Shown here one piece after another: positions 1 through 9,351 of a DNA stretch of 64,000 nt (position 1 is the first letter of the stretch; each line of letters starts with the position of its first letter). The DNA is from Pseudanabaena sp. ABRG5-3 (GTDB lineage Bacteria > Cyanobacteriota > Cyanobacteriia > Pseudanabaenales > Pseudanabaenaceae): the NCBI RefSeq assembly GCF_003967015.1, contig NZ_AP017560.1, forward strand, positions 4,400,048-4,464,047, in the 5' to 3' direction. A program made the translations under genes and the position numbers. The notes under the pieces were generated by a model, which saw nothing but the letters and a program-made list of their open reading frames with translations, was not told where the DNA came from and did no database searches.

Positions 1-1810
1 TTTTCTTGCCATAGACCACGTTGGAAGTAATCGTAAGTACCGATTGCGTCGGTACAGCATGGCGATAGGCAGGATGTTTGCGGATCTCATTCATGAACCT
101 TGCGACGAGGTCAACAGCGATATTATCGACGCGATCGTCGTTATTACCATACTTAGGATATTCGCCTTCGGTTTCATAATCTACCGCCAAGCCTTGCTCG
201 TTGCGAATCACCTTCACCTTGGCATATTTAATCGCCGAGAGCGAGTCAGTAACTACGGATAAACCCGCAATACCACAAGCCATAGTTCGATAGACATCGC
301 GATCGTGTAATGCCATTTCAATGCGCTCGTAGCAATACTTATCGTGCATGTAGTGAATGACATTCAACGTATTGATATATGCCTTCGCCAGCCATGCCAT
401 CATTTGCTGCAAGCGATCGTTAACTTCTTGATAATCCAGATATTCACTGGTAATTGGTGCAAAGTTAGGCGCAACTTGATCCCCAGACTTCTCATCCTTA
501 CCACCATTGATCGCATAGAGCAGCGTCTTGGCAAGGTTGACCCTCGCACCGAAGAACTGCATCTGTTTACCAATTCGCATCACTGATACACAACAGGCGA
601 TCGCATAGTCATCGCCATAGGTGGGACGCATCAGGTCGTCATTTTCGTACTGAATGGAACTGGTATCGCTGGATACCTTCGCGCAGAACTGTTTGAAGTT
701 TTCGGGTAAATGTTCTGACCATAAAACCGTCAAGTTAGGTTCTGGAGCTGCTCCCAGATTGACCAATGTATGCAGGAATCGGAAACTGTTTTTGGTAACT
801 AAAGTGCGACCATCGGCACTCATACCACCGATCGCTTCTGTCACCCATGTGGGATCGCCTGAGAACAAATCATTGTAGTCAGGGGTACGCAAAAAACGCA
901 CCATGCGTAACTTCATCACAAAATGATCGATTAACTCTTGCAATTCTGTTTCGGAAATCTGACCATTTTGCAAATCACGCTCAAAATAGATGTCTAGAAA
1001 CGTCGAAACACGACCGAGGGACATGGCAGCCCCATTTTGTTCCTTGACTGCCCCTAGGTAGCCAAAATACAGCCATTGCACAGCTTCTTTGGCGGTCATG
1101 GCAGGACGACCAATATCAAAGCCGTACTTCGCCGCCATTTCCTTGAGTTCAAACAGTGCCCGAATTTGTTCCGATAGCTCTTCCCGCAGACGAATAGTTT
1201 CTTCGTCCATCACATCAACGTCAAGGGAATCCTTTTGGGTCTTCTTGTCATCGATGAGGCGATCGACTCCATAGAGCGCTACCCGACGATAATCGCCAAT
1301 AATCCGTCCCCGTCCATAGGCATCGGGCAAGCCTGTAATGATCCCCGATTTCCTTGCCTTCCGCATTTCCGTGGTATAGGCATCAAATACGCCATCATTA
1401 TGGGTTTTGCGATATTTAGTAAAAACTTCTTCTGTAGCGGGATCGAGTTGATAGCCATAGGCTTCTAGCCCCGCTTTCACGACGCGGATACCGCCATAGG
1501 GCATGATGGCGCGTTTGAGGGGCTTATCTGTCTGTAAGCCAACAATTTGTTCTAGTTCACGATTAATATATCCTGCATCATGGGCTGTGATCCCAGCAGG
1601 AACCTTCGTATCAACATCCAAAATTCCCTTTTGGTGTTCTAGTTTCATCAGTTCTAGTACTTCACTCCAAAGCTGCTGGGTTCTAGTGGTCGGTGCAACC
1701 AGAAACTCAGCAGTTCCTTCGTAGGGTGTGTAATTCTTTTGGATAAAATCTCTAACGTTAATCTCTTTTGTCCAACTGCCTTCTGTAAAGCCCTGCCATT
1801 CTACATACAT
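1..1810 (-). CDS. pflB: Pyruvate formate-lyase (formate C-acetyltransferase), 3' end beyond the left edge
   Basis: Converts pyruvate and CoA to acetyl-CoA and formate, a glycyl-radical reaction of anaerobic fermentation in the cytoplasm. The visible 603 codons begin [13 protein letters not shown]. They include the catalytic pair Cys406-Cys407 in IACCVSVM (codons at 590-595), matching Cys418-Cys419 of the E. coli enzyme. The C-terminal glycyl-radical loop lies beyond the window, so radical competence cannot be judged. The ATG at 1810 is chosen because GGAGG (1819-1823) sits at good spacing. A perfect 12-bp dyad lies just upstream. The activating enzyme (pflA) is not in the window. With the hox hydrogenase downstream this points to dark fermentation (inference). 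Family assignment is secure. Confidence 0.95.
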   Translation of the reverse strand, partial: MYVEWQGFTEGSWTKEINVRDFIQKNYTPYEGTAEFLVAPTTRTQQLWSEVLELMKLEHQKGILDVDTKVPAGITAHDAGYINRELEQIVGLQTDKPLKRAIMPYGGIRVVKAGLEAYGYQLDPATEEVFTKYRKTHNDGVFDAYTTEMRKARKSGIITGLPDAYGRGRIIGDYRRVALYGVDRLIDDKKTQKDSLDVDVMDEETIRLREELSEQIRALFELKEMAAKYGFDIGRPAMTAKEAVQWLYFGYLGAVKEQNGAAMSLGRVSTFLDIYFERDLQNGQISETELQELIDHFVMKLRMVRFLRTPDYNDLFSGDPTWVTEAIGGMSADGRTLVTKNSFRFLHTLVNLGAAPEPNLTVLWSEHLPENFKQFCAKVSSDTSSIQYENDDLMRPTYGDDYAIACCVSVMRIGKQMQFFGARVNLAKTLLYAINGGKDEKSGDQVAPNFAPITSEYLDYQEVNDRLQQMMAWLAKAYINTLNVIHYMHDKYCYERIEMALHDRDVYRTMACGIAGLSVVTDSLSAIKYAKVKVIRNEQGLAVDYETEGEYPKYGNNDDRVDNIAVDLVARFMNEIRKHPAYRHAVPTQSVLTITSNVVYGKK

Positions 1811-1833
1811 TGCTTTAACCTCCAATGTTGTGT

Positions 1834-1863
1834 CTGAAAGATAAAAGTGTCTTTATCTTTCAG
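1834..1863 (-). promoter_or_regulatory. Perfect 12-bp inverted repeat in the pflB leader
   Basis: The arms ctgaaagataaa and tttatctttcag are exact complements around a 6-nt loop, 24 nt upstream of the pflB start and about 10 nt upstream of its ribosome binding site. It could be an operator for a dimeric regulator or an mRNA leader hairpin. No T-run follows in the direction of pflB transcription, so a terminator is unlikely. The rest of 1864-2134 shows no gene. Confidence 0.5.
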
Positions 1864-2134
1864 TTCTATTATAGGTTTATCCATTAATCTCTTAAGGGAA
1901 TAGCAGCAATCTTATTACAAAAGTTAACCCGCAAAATCTAATCCTATCAGGGGATGTAAACTCGAAAAAGGCTATTTTAGCAAGCTTTTCTCTATGCTTA
2001 CGGCTTACGCATCTAGGCTCAACTACTTGTCTCTTTTATGGAAAGAAGTGATTATTGACAATAGAAAGATAGTATTGCGAAGTAAATCTCTTATTGAGAA
2101 TATGTCACTCAATTAGCGAACGACCCATTGGCTT

Positions 2135-2680
2135 TTATTCCCATTGACAAAGTTGTGATGGAGCAGTCATTGAAGGTTGTGGATATCGATAGAATCCTTC
2201 AATGTCTAATGTGGCTTGTTGGAATAAAATCCATTCATTGCGATCGCCTCTAGCATTGCCCTTAGAACTACGAATAATTTTGTAATGATTGAGGCTTAAA
2301 TGACCTTCTTCATCCCATGTAAATTCAGTTTTAGGAATATTAGTCCATTCTCTACCAGCCCAAGAAACCGCCAAGGCTTCCCCCATAACTTTATTACCAA
2401 GCACTTTACCGCGCAGGCAAATCAAGTCATCGCTATGCGGATAGCCATAATATCCATCCACGCGATCGCCTATTTTCGTGAAGTTAAAACAGACACCTGC
2501 GCCATCGAGCTTTTGAGGTTTAGGCTTACTACAAAATTGATAACTACCATTGCCTAAAGTAGCGATCGCCTGTTGTGGTTGGTTTTGTGAATTAATTGAA
2601 GAACTTACGAACAAACTTGATGATATGACTAATAAAGCGATCGCCATATCTTTGAGGAGATTATTGGTACGCAGCATCAT
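2135..2680 (-). CDS. Hypothetical secreted protein, cyanobacterial
   Basis: A 181-residue protein of unknown function. Residues 1-30 look like a signal peptide: a basic start (MMLRTNNLLKDM), then the hydrophobic run AIALLVISSSLFVSSS. The mature part has Cys in SYQFCSKP, GVCFNF, LICLRG and QLCQWE, which could form two disulfides in the periplasm. A repeated tyrosine motif GYYGYPHSD / GFYRYPQP suggests a small duplicated beta unit. The start at 2680 is supported by GGAGG 8-9 nt upstream. It stands alone, with pflB downstream on the same strand and divergent from tldD. No family function is claimed. Confidence 0.7.
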   Translation of the reverse strand: MMLRTNNLLKDMAIALLVISSSLFVSSSINSQNQPQQAIATLGNGSYQFCSKPKPQKLDGAGVCFNFTKIGDRVDGYYGYPHSDDLICLRGKVLGNKVMGEALAVSWAGREWTNIPKTEFTWDEEGHLSLNHYKIIRSSKGNARGDRNEWILFQQATLDIEGFYRYPQPSMTAPSQLCQWE

Positions 2681-2959
2681 TACATCACCTCCTTAACTTC
2701 TATTTTAGTCGTTTTCCCTACCCAAATGTTCCCTAAATGTAGACATAATCTAGTTTTCCAGTTTTGAAATAGCGATCAAGCAGAAGTTGTACTGCAACTT
2801 TCGGGTATTTATTGTAAGGACACAATCAATAGAAATATATATTTGATTTTTATAGAAATATACCTATGAATTTATGCTCCCAGCGCACAAAAACGATATT
2901 TTTATGCCATAATCGCAGATGAGACACATTTCCCCACCTGTCCTTGAGAGCGTCAGAAT

Positions 2960-4348
2960 ATGGATATATGGCAAGTTAAGGCTCAACTTTCAGACCTAGT
3001 GAGCAAGTACAAATCTCAGGTAGATTTCTTTGCCATTCGATTGGAGCGATCGCAGGGTGCGGATATCTTTTTACGCAGTGGTAAAGTCGAAACCCTGAGT
3101 ACAGGTATTTCCATCGGCGGACAGGTAAGGGCTTGTCACAAAGGAGGCTGGGGATTTGCAAGTTTTAATGACCTTCGCAATTTAGAGCATAAACTTCAAG
3201 AAGCGATCGCTGCGGCAAAATGGGTGGGTAATGAAGAAACGATTCTTGCTGAGGTTGCCCCTGTGCAGGCAAAGGTATCTCTGGTCAAGGAAAGCCCTCA
3301 ACGAATCGACCTAATGGCGAAAAAAGACCTATGCAGTCATTACAGTGATATTTTGCGATCGGTTTCCGATCGCGTCGTCAGTACGGCTGTGCGCTACGGA
3401 GACTGCACACAGCAAGTGATATTCACCAATTCCGAAGGCACAATGATCGAGCAAGAATGGTCGGATTGGGAAATGCGCTGTTCTGCAACGGCACGAAAAG
3501 GAGATATTGTGCAAACAGGTCGCGAAACCTTTGGTTCAAGACGTACCTATACAGATCTATTAAATCTAGATCAACAGGTGATCGGTGCAGCCCAACGCGC
3601 AGTGACTGCCCTAGATTTACCTAATGTGCAAGGCAATAGCTATACCGTTGTCATCGATCCTATTTTGGCAGGATTATTTGTCCATGAAGCCTTTGGTCAT
3701 CTATCAGAAGCGGATATGCTCTATGAAAATCCCGATATGCTGGAAACCATGAGCATTGGGCGCAGATTTGGCTCTGAGGCTCTCCAAATTTTTGATGGGG
3801 CTGCACCTGCGGAACATCGGGGCAGTTATCTCTATGACGATGAAGGTGTACCTGCAACGACAACCCAATTGATTAAGGATGGGGTATTAGTAGGCAGACT
3901 GCATTCTCGCGAAACCGCAGGCAAACTCGGTGAACAGGTGACAGGCAATGCCCGATGTTTAGATTATCACTATCCTCCAATCGTTCGCATGACTAATACT
4001 TGGATTGGGCGCGGACAAACACCCGTAGCCGATTTATTTAATGATATTCCCCTTGGTGTATATGCCAAAAACTGGCAAGGGGGCATGACCAATGGAGAAA
4101 TGTTTACCTTTACGGCTGGCGAAGCTTGGATGATTCGTGATGGCAAAATTGCCGAACCAGTTAGAGATGTCACCCTTTCAGGTAATGTATTTGAGACCTT
4201 AGCAGATATCGAGGCGATCGGCGATGACTTTTTGTGGGATGAGTCAGGCGGCTGTGGTAAAGGCGGACAGAGTGGGCTTGCCGTTGGTTGCGGTTCTCCT
4301 AGTTTGAGAATTAGAAATGCGATCATCGGAGGTGAATCCAATGGCTAG
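2960..4348 (+). CDS. tldD: TldD/PmbA family metalloprotease
   Basis: Cytoplasmic zinc-dependent protease of the TldD/TldE (PmbA) family, 462 residues, close to the E. coli TldD length of 481. The zinc motif is visible as HEAFGHLSEAD (HExxxH, about residues 240-245), and the family C-terminal signature is visible as GGCGKGGQSGLAVGCG. In other bacteria TldD with TldE processes ribosomally made peptides and degrades unfolded peptides; the partner and substrate here are unknown. The stop overlaps the start of the next gene by 8 nt, so the two are probably co-transcribed. The upstream gap 2681-2959 holds no gene and probably contains divergent promoters. Confidence 0.9.
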   Translation: MDIWQVKAQLSDLVSKYKSQVDFFAIRLERSQGADIFLRSGKVETLSTGISIGGQVRACHKGGWGFASFNDLRNLEHKLQEAIAAAKWVGNEETILAEVAPVQAKVSLVKESPQRIDLMAKKDLCSHYSDILRSVSDRVVSTAVRYGDCTQQVIFTNSEGTMIEQEWSDWEMRCSATARKGDIVQTGRETFGSRRTYTDLLNLDQQVIGAAQRAVTALDLPNVQGNSYTVVIDPILAGLFVHEAFGHLSEADMLYENPDMLETMSIGRRFGSEALQIFDGAAPAEHRGSYLYDDEGVPATTTQLIKDGVLVGRLHSRETAGKLGEQVTGNARCLDYHYPPIVRMTNTWIGRGQTPVADLFNDIPLGVYAKNWQGGMTNGEMFTFTAGEAWMIRDGKIAEPVRDVTLSGNVFETLADIEAIGDDFLWDESGGCGKGGQSGLAVGCGSPSLRIRNAIIGGESNG

Positions 4349-5948
4349 AATCCGCACCGAACTCAAGGATGTCAATTTACAACTGGTGCAAACGATCGCT
4401 GAGCAACAACTGAATGAAGATCGATTGAATTTGCAGCTTACTCGTCTGAGGCTGATGTACGATTTTGTGTCCGCTTTGAACGCAGCCCAGACAGTCCAAG
4501 AAATTTATCAAATAGCTTTAAATGGCATCTGCCCAGCCCTAAGAACTTCGCGTGCAGCCCTGATCACTGCTGATGTTAACTACAGTTTAAAATATCAAGA
4601 ATCCGTTGGTATTAGTGAAGACTACAAACAAGCGATCGAAGAGTTTTTTGAAAGTGCCTACGATCGCTCAGAGTTAAAATCAAGAACTTTTCCGCACTGT
4701 GCCATATTTCCTAGCGATCGCCTTTTACAAGAGATCTGCCATGCTGAAAATATTGGTGCATGGGCTGTATTTCCTCTAGAGTACGAAAATCGACATTTAG
4801 GAGATATTTTTGCTTATTTTGATAGTCCCCGACAATTCAACGAAGAAGAAGTTCAATTAACGCAGACAATCGTCACTTACATTGCGATCGCCATAACGCG
4901 CAAGCAAGCGGAACAGGCTCTCAAGGAAAGTCAACAATTTATTCAACGGATTACAGATACAACACCCAATATTATCTATATTTACGATATTGAAGAAAGC
5001 CGCAATATTTACTGCAATCAGACCATTTACCATATCCTTGGTTATACACCGTTAGAAATTCAAGCAATGGGTGATTCCTTACTAGATATTGTCATCCATC
5101 CTGATGATTTGGCTAAGATCAAAGAGCATTACACTAGCGTTCGTCCCAAAAAATTTGAAGACTTATTTCTATTTGAATATCGCATGAAGGATGTTCATGG
5201 CAATTGGAAATGGTTCTATAGTCAAGAAACCGTATTTCTCTGCAATCCTGATGGCACTGTTAAACAAACGATTGGAGCTGCCTCAGATATTACCAACTTA
5301 AAAGAAGTCGAAACTCGCTTACAGTCATCCCTTGCAGAGAAGGAAGTTCTATTAAGAGAAGTCCATCATCGGGTGAAGAATAACTTAAGTGTAGTCGATA
5401 GTTTACTTTCAATGCAAGCAAGGTATGTCCATGATATTGAAGCTTTGCAATGCCTTTCTGACAGTCAAAGGCGCATTCATACAATGTCGCTTATTCATGA
5501 GCAGTTATATCAATCTCAGGATGTAGGTAAGGTTGATTTTTGTGAATATCTCCAACGTCTAGTGAGCAATCTTTATAGCTCCACTAGTTTTAATACTTCA
5601 CAAATTGAACTCAAGTTAAATCTTAGTCCCACTTTATTAAATATTGATACAGCAATTTCGGTAGGTCTAATCGTTAATGAGCTACTAACTAATGCTTTTA
5701 AACACGCATTTCCGAATAACATGAAGGGAGTAATTGAGGTGTCTCTCTATGAAATTGTCGATGATGCTCAATTACATTTGATTATTCGCGACAATGGGGT
5801 TGGGATGACTGAAAATATTGATATCAAGTCAACTGCTTCCCTTGGACTAAGATTAGTCCGTATCTTAACCCAACAACTAAGAGCAAGCCTAGATCTATCC
5901 TGTGAGATAGGTACAAGTTTTCATCTTATCTTTCATTCAAATCCATAG
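4341..5948 (+). CDS. Sensor histidine kinase, GAF-PAS-HisKA_2-HATPase
   Basis: A soluble signalling kinase of 535 residues with no membrane segment. Order: short coiled coil (about 1-35), GAF-like domain (about 40-190), PAS domain (about 205-320), HisKA_2 phospho-acceptor segment with REVHHRVKNNLSVVDSLL (about 335-355), then an HATPase_c domain with the N box NELLTNAFKHAF and the G box DNGVGM. The ligand is unknown. The ATG at 4341 is preferred over an upstream in-frame ATG (4317) because GGAGG lies at 4328-4332. This start overlaps the tldD stop by 8 nt. No response regulator is adjacent, so the partner is probably encoded elsewhere. Confidence 0.88.
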   Translation: MARIRTELKDVNLQLVQTIAEQQLNEDRLNLQLTRLRLMYDFVSALNAAQTVQEIYQIALNGICPALRTSRAALITADVNYSLKYQESVGISEDYKQAIEEFFESAYDRSELKSRTFPHCAIFPSDRLLQEICHAENIGAWAVFPLEYENRHLGDIFAYFDSPRQFNEEEVQLTQTIVTYIAIAITRKQAEQALKESQQFIQRITDTTPNIIYIYDIEESRNIYCNQTIYHILGYTPLEIQAMGDSLLDIVIHPDDLAKIKEHYTSVRPKKFEDLFLFEYRMKDVHGNWKWFYSQETVFLCNPDGTVKQTIGAASDITNLKEVETRLQSSLAEKEVLLREVHHRVKNNLSVVDSLLSMQARYVHDIEALQCLSDSQRRIHTMSLIHEQLYQSQDVGKVDFCEYLQRLVSNLYSSTSFNTSQIELKLNLSPTLLNIDTAISVGLIVNELLTNAFKHAFPNNMKGVIEVSLYEIVDDAQLHLIIRDNGVGMTENIDIKSTASLGLRLVRILTQQLRASLDLSCEIGTSFHLIFHSNP

Positions 5949-5997
5949 AGCTTACAATTTGTAGATAGACTACACTTTTTGCACTGCCTAAGTAGCT

Positions 5998-6054
5998 AAG
6001 TACCCCAAAAGATGTGGCGCACGTGCAGCGTGTGCCACATCTTTTGGGGTACTT
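5998..6054. repeat. Long palindrome with GTGGCGCAC core
   Basis: An almost perfect inverted repeat: aagtaccccaaaagatgtgg pairs with its complement around the GC-rich core. The core resembles the centre of the MITE copies at 9249, 14909 and 46176. It lies 50 nt after the kinase stop and may act as a bidirectional terminator. Confidence 0.6.
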
Positions 6055-6092
6055 ATAGCAATCCTAAATCATTGATGCCAAAATCTTATGGA

Positions 6093-6114
6093 ACAAGGGG
6101 CTTAAGCCCCTTGT
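6093..6114. repeat. Palindrome acaaggggcttaagccccttgt
   Basis: A perfect 22-bp palindrome between the kinase and DUF1400 genes. A near-identical version with one changed base lies inside hypF near 60555-60576, so this is a dispersed repeat that also enters coding sequence. Confidence 0.6.
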
Positions 6115-6223
6115 CTTCCCACGAATCATTAAAATACTGAATTCTATAGATTGACACTGCTTAAATCAATTCAAGATTATTTTCATGTTAGCCTCTAGAA
6201 AATCCTCATAGATTGATCTAAAT

Positions 6224-7924
6224 ATGAAATATTTATCTGATGCGATCGCCAATTTTTCCTCAAGATTGGTTTCTCAATCCGCTGCTTTGATGATTTTGCT
6301 AAGTGCAATTGGTTTAGGAATCAATGTTAAGTCTAGCGAAGCTGCCGATACCGTCAATTTCCGATTTAATATTTTTGAGGTTTCCGTCTCAGTGGACGAC
6401 CTAGAGACTTTTTCCAAAACAGGAGAATTGCGTGGAGCATTAGATATGGCATCGCGCTATATTTCCGCATCAGATATGGCAACTTTTCGGCGTATTCTGA
6501 CAGAGAGGGCAGATATTTCCGTAGTTTTACTGTCTCGATTCCTCTATACATCTCAAGGCGAAAGAGCATTAGATATCTTGGGTGATTTTATCAAAACTGC
6601 GCCTAATCTATCGGGAAATCGAGCGATTCGTGCTGCTGCGGTTTTAGCAACAGTTGATAAACAGAATGGACTGTCATTGCTCAATTTCCTACGCAAATTC
6701 CCCACTTCAGATATCTACTTTGATATTCAGGCAGGACTACAAACCGTTGGGGAATTAAGCGATCTGCTACAAAATACCCAAAAGGTGGTGCAGATGGTCA
6801 ATACCGAGGCAACCAAACAAGCAGCTTTACCTCCATCTCCATCTCCATCAGTCCCATTACCGCTCCAGTTACCTGATTTGCGTAATGCTGCTGGCGCAAA
6901 ATGGCAGAGATACAGCCTAACTGCACCTGCCCTCAATAATAAATATGAAATTCCATTTTACCTGTTTATTCCCCAAATCAATAATGCCAACCTTAAGACA
7001 TCTATTCCTGCGATCGTCATCTATCCCGGTTTAAGTTCTAGTCGTGAACCACTTCTCTACTTAGCAGAACATTTAGCATCCTATGGATTTGCGGTGGTGT
7101 TAACGGTGTCACCAACGAGTAGTGCTGAGCAACTAGATAAATTAATCATTGGGGCGGCTAGCGAAATTGCACCGCCAGAAAGCTTTATTGATCGCCCCCA
7201 TGATATTACTGCGGTTCTGAATTTTCTAGAAAAATCGCCTAAAGTGGATAATCCCTATGTTGCCAATATCAATTGGAAAAATGTGGGCATGGTTGGTCAC
7301 TCCTTCGGTGGCTATGCAGCTCTCGCTTTAGTTAGTGATGCCCAAATCCAATCTGCGGATCTAGCAGAAGTCTGTCAAGGTAAATATAAATGGAATGCGT
7401 CGCTGTTATTGCAATGTGTAGCCTTAGGACTACCAAATCAAACCTATAAGTTGGGAGATCCAAGGATTACTGCTGTGATTGCTGTTAATCCTGTGACTAG
7501 TCATGTTTTAGGTAAAGCTGCTCTCAGCAAAATTACAGTCCCGATCGCTGTTGTCGGTAGTTCAGGCGATACCTTTGCGCCAGTCGTCTCTGAGCAAATT
7601 ATTCCCTTTACATGGTTGACTACCCAAAATCGCTATTTAGTCCTATTTAATAAAGCAGGACATACGGCAGTTACCGCCATCACCTCAGGCGATCGCCTGA
7701 GTCCTGAAGTCAGCAATGCTTTGGCAGGGGCAAATCCCATTGCATCACAAGATTACCTCAAGCTCTTGAGTGTTGCTTTCTTTAAAACCCATCTGGTTCA
7801 AGAATCAAGCTATGCCAGTTACCTAACCCCTGAATACTTTGTAAATATTTCTGCACCGTCCGCACAAGCTAGTTTGCTGCGATCGCTCAGTATGGAGCAA
7901 ATTGACGCAGCAATCACAAAATAA
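6224..7924 (+). CDS. DUF1400 alpha/beta hydrolase, exported
   Basis: A 566-residue serine hydrolase. A signal peptide is visible (hydrophobic ALMILLSAIGLGI, probable cleavage near SSEA-AD). It is followed by a DUF1400-type helical domain (about 40-190), a Pro/Ser linker (PPSPSPSPSVPLP), and an alpha/beta hydrolase domain with the nucleophile elbow VGHSFGGY. A probable catalytic His lies in FNKAGHTAV. The substrate is unknown; dienelactone-hydrolase or lipase-like activity is typical of relatives. It is transcribed alone, and a long hairpin follows the stop. Confidence 0.85.
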   Translation: MKYLSDAIANFSSRLVSQSAALMILLSAIGLGINVKSSEAADTVNFRFNIFEVSVSVDDLETFSKTGELRGALDMASRYISASDMATFRRILTERADISVVLLSRFLYTSQGERALDILGDFIKTAPNLSGNRAIRAAAVLATVDKQNGLSLLNFLRKFPTSDIYFDIQAGLQTVGELSDLLQNTQKVVQMVNTEATKQAALPPSPSPSVPLPLQLPDLRNAAGAKWQRYSLTAPALNNKYEIPFYLFIPQINNANLKTSIPAIVIYPGLSSSREPLLYLAEHLASYGFAVVLTVSPTSSAEQLDKLIIGAASEIAPPESFIDRPHDITAVLNFLEKSPKVDNPYVANINWKNVGMVGHSFGGYAALALVSDAQIQSADLAEVCQGKYKWNASLLLQCVALGLPNQTYKLGDPRITAVIAVNPVTSHVLGKAALSKITVPIAVVGSSGDTFAPVVSEQIIPFTWLTTQNRYLVLFNKAGHTAVTAITSGDRLSPEVSNALAGANPIASQDYLKLLSVAFFKTHLVQESSYASYLTPEYFVNISAPSAQASLLRSLSMEQIDAAITK

Positions 7925-7929
7925 ATCTT

Positions 7930-7978
7930 CACGCAAAAGAGATGTTTGCTACAAAGTAGCGAATATCTCTTTTGCGTG
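7930..7978. terminator. Hairpin after the DUF1400 gene
   Basis: The arms cacgcaaaagagat and atctcttttgcgtg pair perfectly and enclose a second stem, gctac/gtagc. It begins 6 nt after the stop codon. No long T-run follows, so the termination role is inferred from position. Confidence 0.5.
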
Positions 7979-8017
7979 AGTTCAACATAGCCATTTTCCA
8001 ATGAGTATGCACTTAAT

Positions 8018-8170
8018 ACTGATGTTACGTGGAATGAAGATTGCCCTCACCCCCCAGCCCCCTCTCCCAGAGAGGAGAGGGGGAGCAAAATCCAGAAAAT
8101 TCTTGCTCCCCTCGCCCTTTGGGAGAGGGGCTAGGGGTGAGGGCTTTATAGACTTCCACGTAACACCAGT
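8018..8170. repeat. Nested palindromic repeat (CCCTCACCCC family) with outer inverted repeats
   Basis: The outer arms are tgttacgtggaa and its complement (8023 and 8154 sides). The inner arms are gccctcacccc / ggggtgagggc, each with its own hairpin of the ctctccc-gggagag type. Relatives of the inner unit lie in frame in the Type ISP gene (25064-25163) and, as a half copy, between hoxY and hoxH (35392-35429). Confidence 0.7.
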
Positions 8171-8171
8171 T

Positions 8172-8218
8172 AATATATAGTTGTGTTGCCTGCGTAGCAG
8201 GCAACACAACTATATATT
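8172..8218. terminator. Perfect 22-bp palindrome between convergent genes
   Basis: The arms aatatatagttgtgttgcctgc and their exact complement surround the loop gta. It lies between the convergent DUF1400 and ppk2 genes and ends 9 nt before the ppk2 stop. Position suggests a bidirectional terminator; it also resembles the dispersed palindromes elsewhere in the window. Confidence 0.5.
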
Positions 8219-8227
8219 CTAGTTTGA

Positions 8228-9166
8228 TTATTCTAAATGTGCTGTCACATCAGGAATGAAGTTCTGAAGATAAATTGGTGGACGTACATATACCATTTTG
8301 TTTTGCAATGGAGGTAATTCAAACGGCTTTGGTAGTACATCCTCATAGGCAATCTTCGCCAATAAATGATTAATACAATTGAGTCTTGCTCGCCGCTTAT
8401 CATCACCATCAATCACATACCAAGGCGATAGTTTGGTATCCGTTGCGTTAAACATATCATCCTTCGCTTTGGAATACTCTACCCAACGCGCTCTGGCTTC
8501 TAAATCCATCGGGCTAAACTTCCAGCGCTTACGAGGGTCTTTAATGCGATCGCTAAATCTCTTTTCCTGCTCATTATCACTAACAGAAAACCAATACTTA
8601 ATCAAAATAATTCCCGATCGCTGAAGCATATTCTCAAACTCAGGACAGGAGCGCAAAAATTCGACATATTCCTCATGGGAGCAATAACCCATAACATGTT
8701 CAACACCTGCACGGTTGTACCAACTGCGATCGAATAGCACCATTTCTCCCGCCGCAGGTAGCTCCGCAGTATAGCGCTGAAAATACCACTGAGTGCGCTC
8801 TTGATCGGAAGGCTTGCCCAAAGCGACGACTCGACAAATCCGTGGATTAAGTGATTGAGTAATGCTTTTGATCGCGCCCCCTTTACCCGCAGCATCTCTC
8901 CCTTCAAACAGAATGACAACTTTCAATCCTTCCTGCTTAATCCATTCTTGCAGTTTGACCAGCTCTATCTGTAAATGCTGAAGTTCTTTTTCGTAGGTCT
9001 TTTTTGATAACTTCGGAAGCTGGATGAGATCGTCTTCTTGCCCAATTACTTGGTCATTCTGCTCTTTAAAATTATTAGAAATACTACTCAAGGAAATAGT
9101 TGTATCGGCTCGATTATCTTTCTTTTTCGATTTATTGCGCTTACCATCTTTATCTTGCTTGGACAT
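8228..9166 (-). CDS. ppk2: Polyphosphate kinase 2 family protein
   Basis: A cytoplasmic kinase that moves phosphate between polyphosphate and nucleotides. About 312 residues, usual for one-domain PPK2. The Walker A motif is FEGRDAAGKGG, and the lid/Walker B region is seen as LFDRSWYNRAGVE. The conserved tail SPWYVIDGDDKRRARLN is present. The N-terminal 60 residues are a Lys- and Asp-rich low-complexity stretch. ATG at 9166 is preferred; an in-frame TTG at 9190 would add eight residues. Neither has a strong ribosome binding site. Whether it makes NTP or polyphosphate cannot be read from the sequence. Confidence 0.9.
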   Translation of the reverse strand: MSKQDKDGKRNKSKKKDNRADTTISLSSISNNFKEQNDQVIGQEDDLIQLPKLSKKTYEKELQHLQIELVKLQEWIKQEGLKVVILFEGRDAAGKGGAIKSITQSLNPRICRVVALGKPSDQERTQWYFQRYTAELPAAGEMVLFDRSWYNRAGVEHVMGYCSHEEYVEFLRSCPEFENMLQRSGIILIKYWFSVSDNEQEKRFSDRIKDPRKRWKFSPMDLEARARWVEYSKAKDDMFNATDTKLSPWYVIDGDDKRRARLNCINHLLAKIAYEDVLPKPFELPPLQNKMVYVRPPIYLQNFIPDVTAHLE

Positions 9167-9211
9167 GGTTTGGCACTTTGAATTGGTCAACAGCTAGTAT
9201 AGCAGCTAGGC

Positions 9212-9241
9212 AATAATGGCGGCGCAAAGCGCCGCTATTAT
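9212..9241. repeat. Short palindrome ataatggcggcg...cgccgctattat
   Basis: An inverted repeat with a small loop just upstream of ppk2 and next to the MITE copy at 9249. The GGCGC-AAA-GCGCC core recurs after hypE (near 32675) and near 33915. Confidence 0.5.
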
Positions 9242-9248
9242 TAATTAC

Positions 9249-9351
9249 TAAGAGCTAGGCATAATTAAAAAATAGAACCAAAAGCTGTAGCTCACGCTGC
9301 GCGTGAGCTACAGCTTTTGGGATTTTATATTTAATTGCGCCCAGCTACTTA
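9249..9351. mobile_element. MITE-like palindrome, family A, copy 1
   Basis: About 103 bp with the plan taag-GCTAGGC-ATAATTA, a long central palindrome (ccaaaagctgtagctcacg and its complement), then TTTATATTTAATTGCGCCCAGC-tactta. It matches copies at 14909 and 46176 in the ends and in the flank ataatta/atatttaattgcgccc, with a diverged core. Each copy is bordered by TA. Its right end supplies the TAA stop codon of ugd. Confidence 0.75.

Noticed and set aside
8025-8209. Small minus-strand open frames with PSPSPKGRG sequence
   Set aside because: They are translations of the palindromic repeat, not genes.
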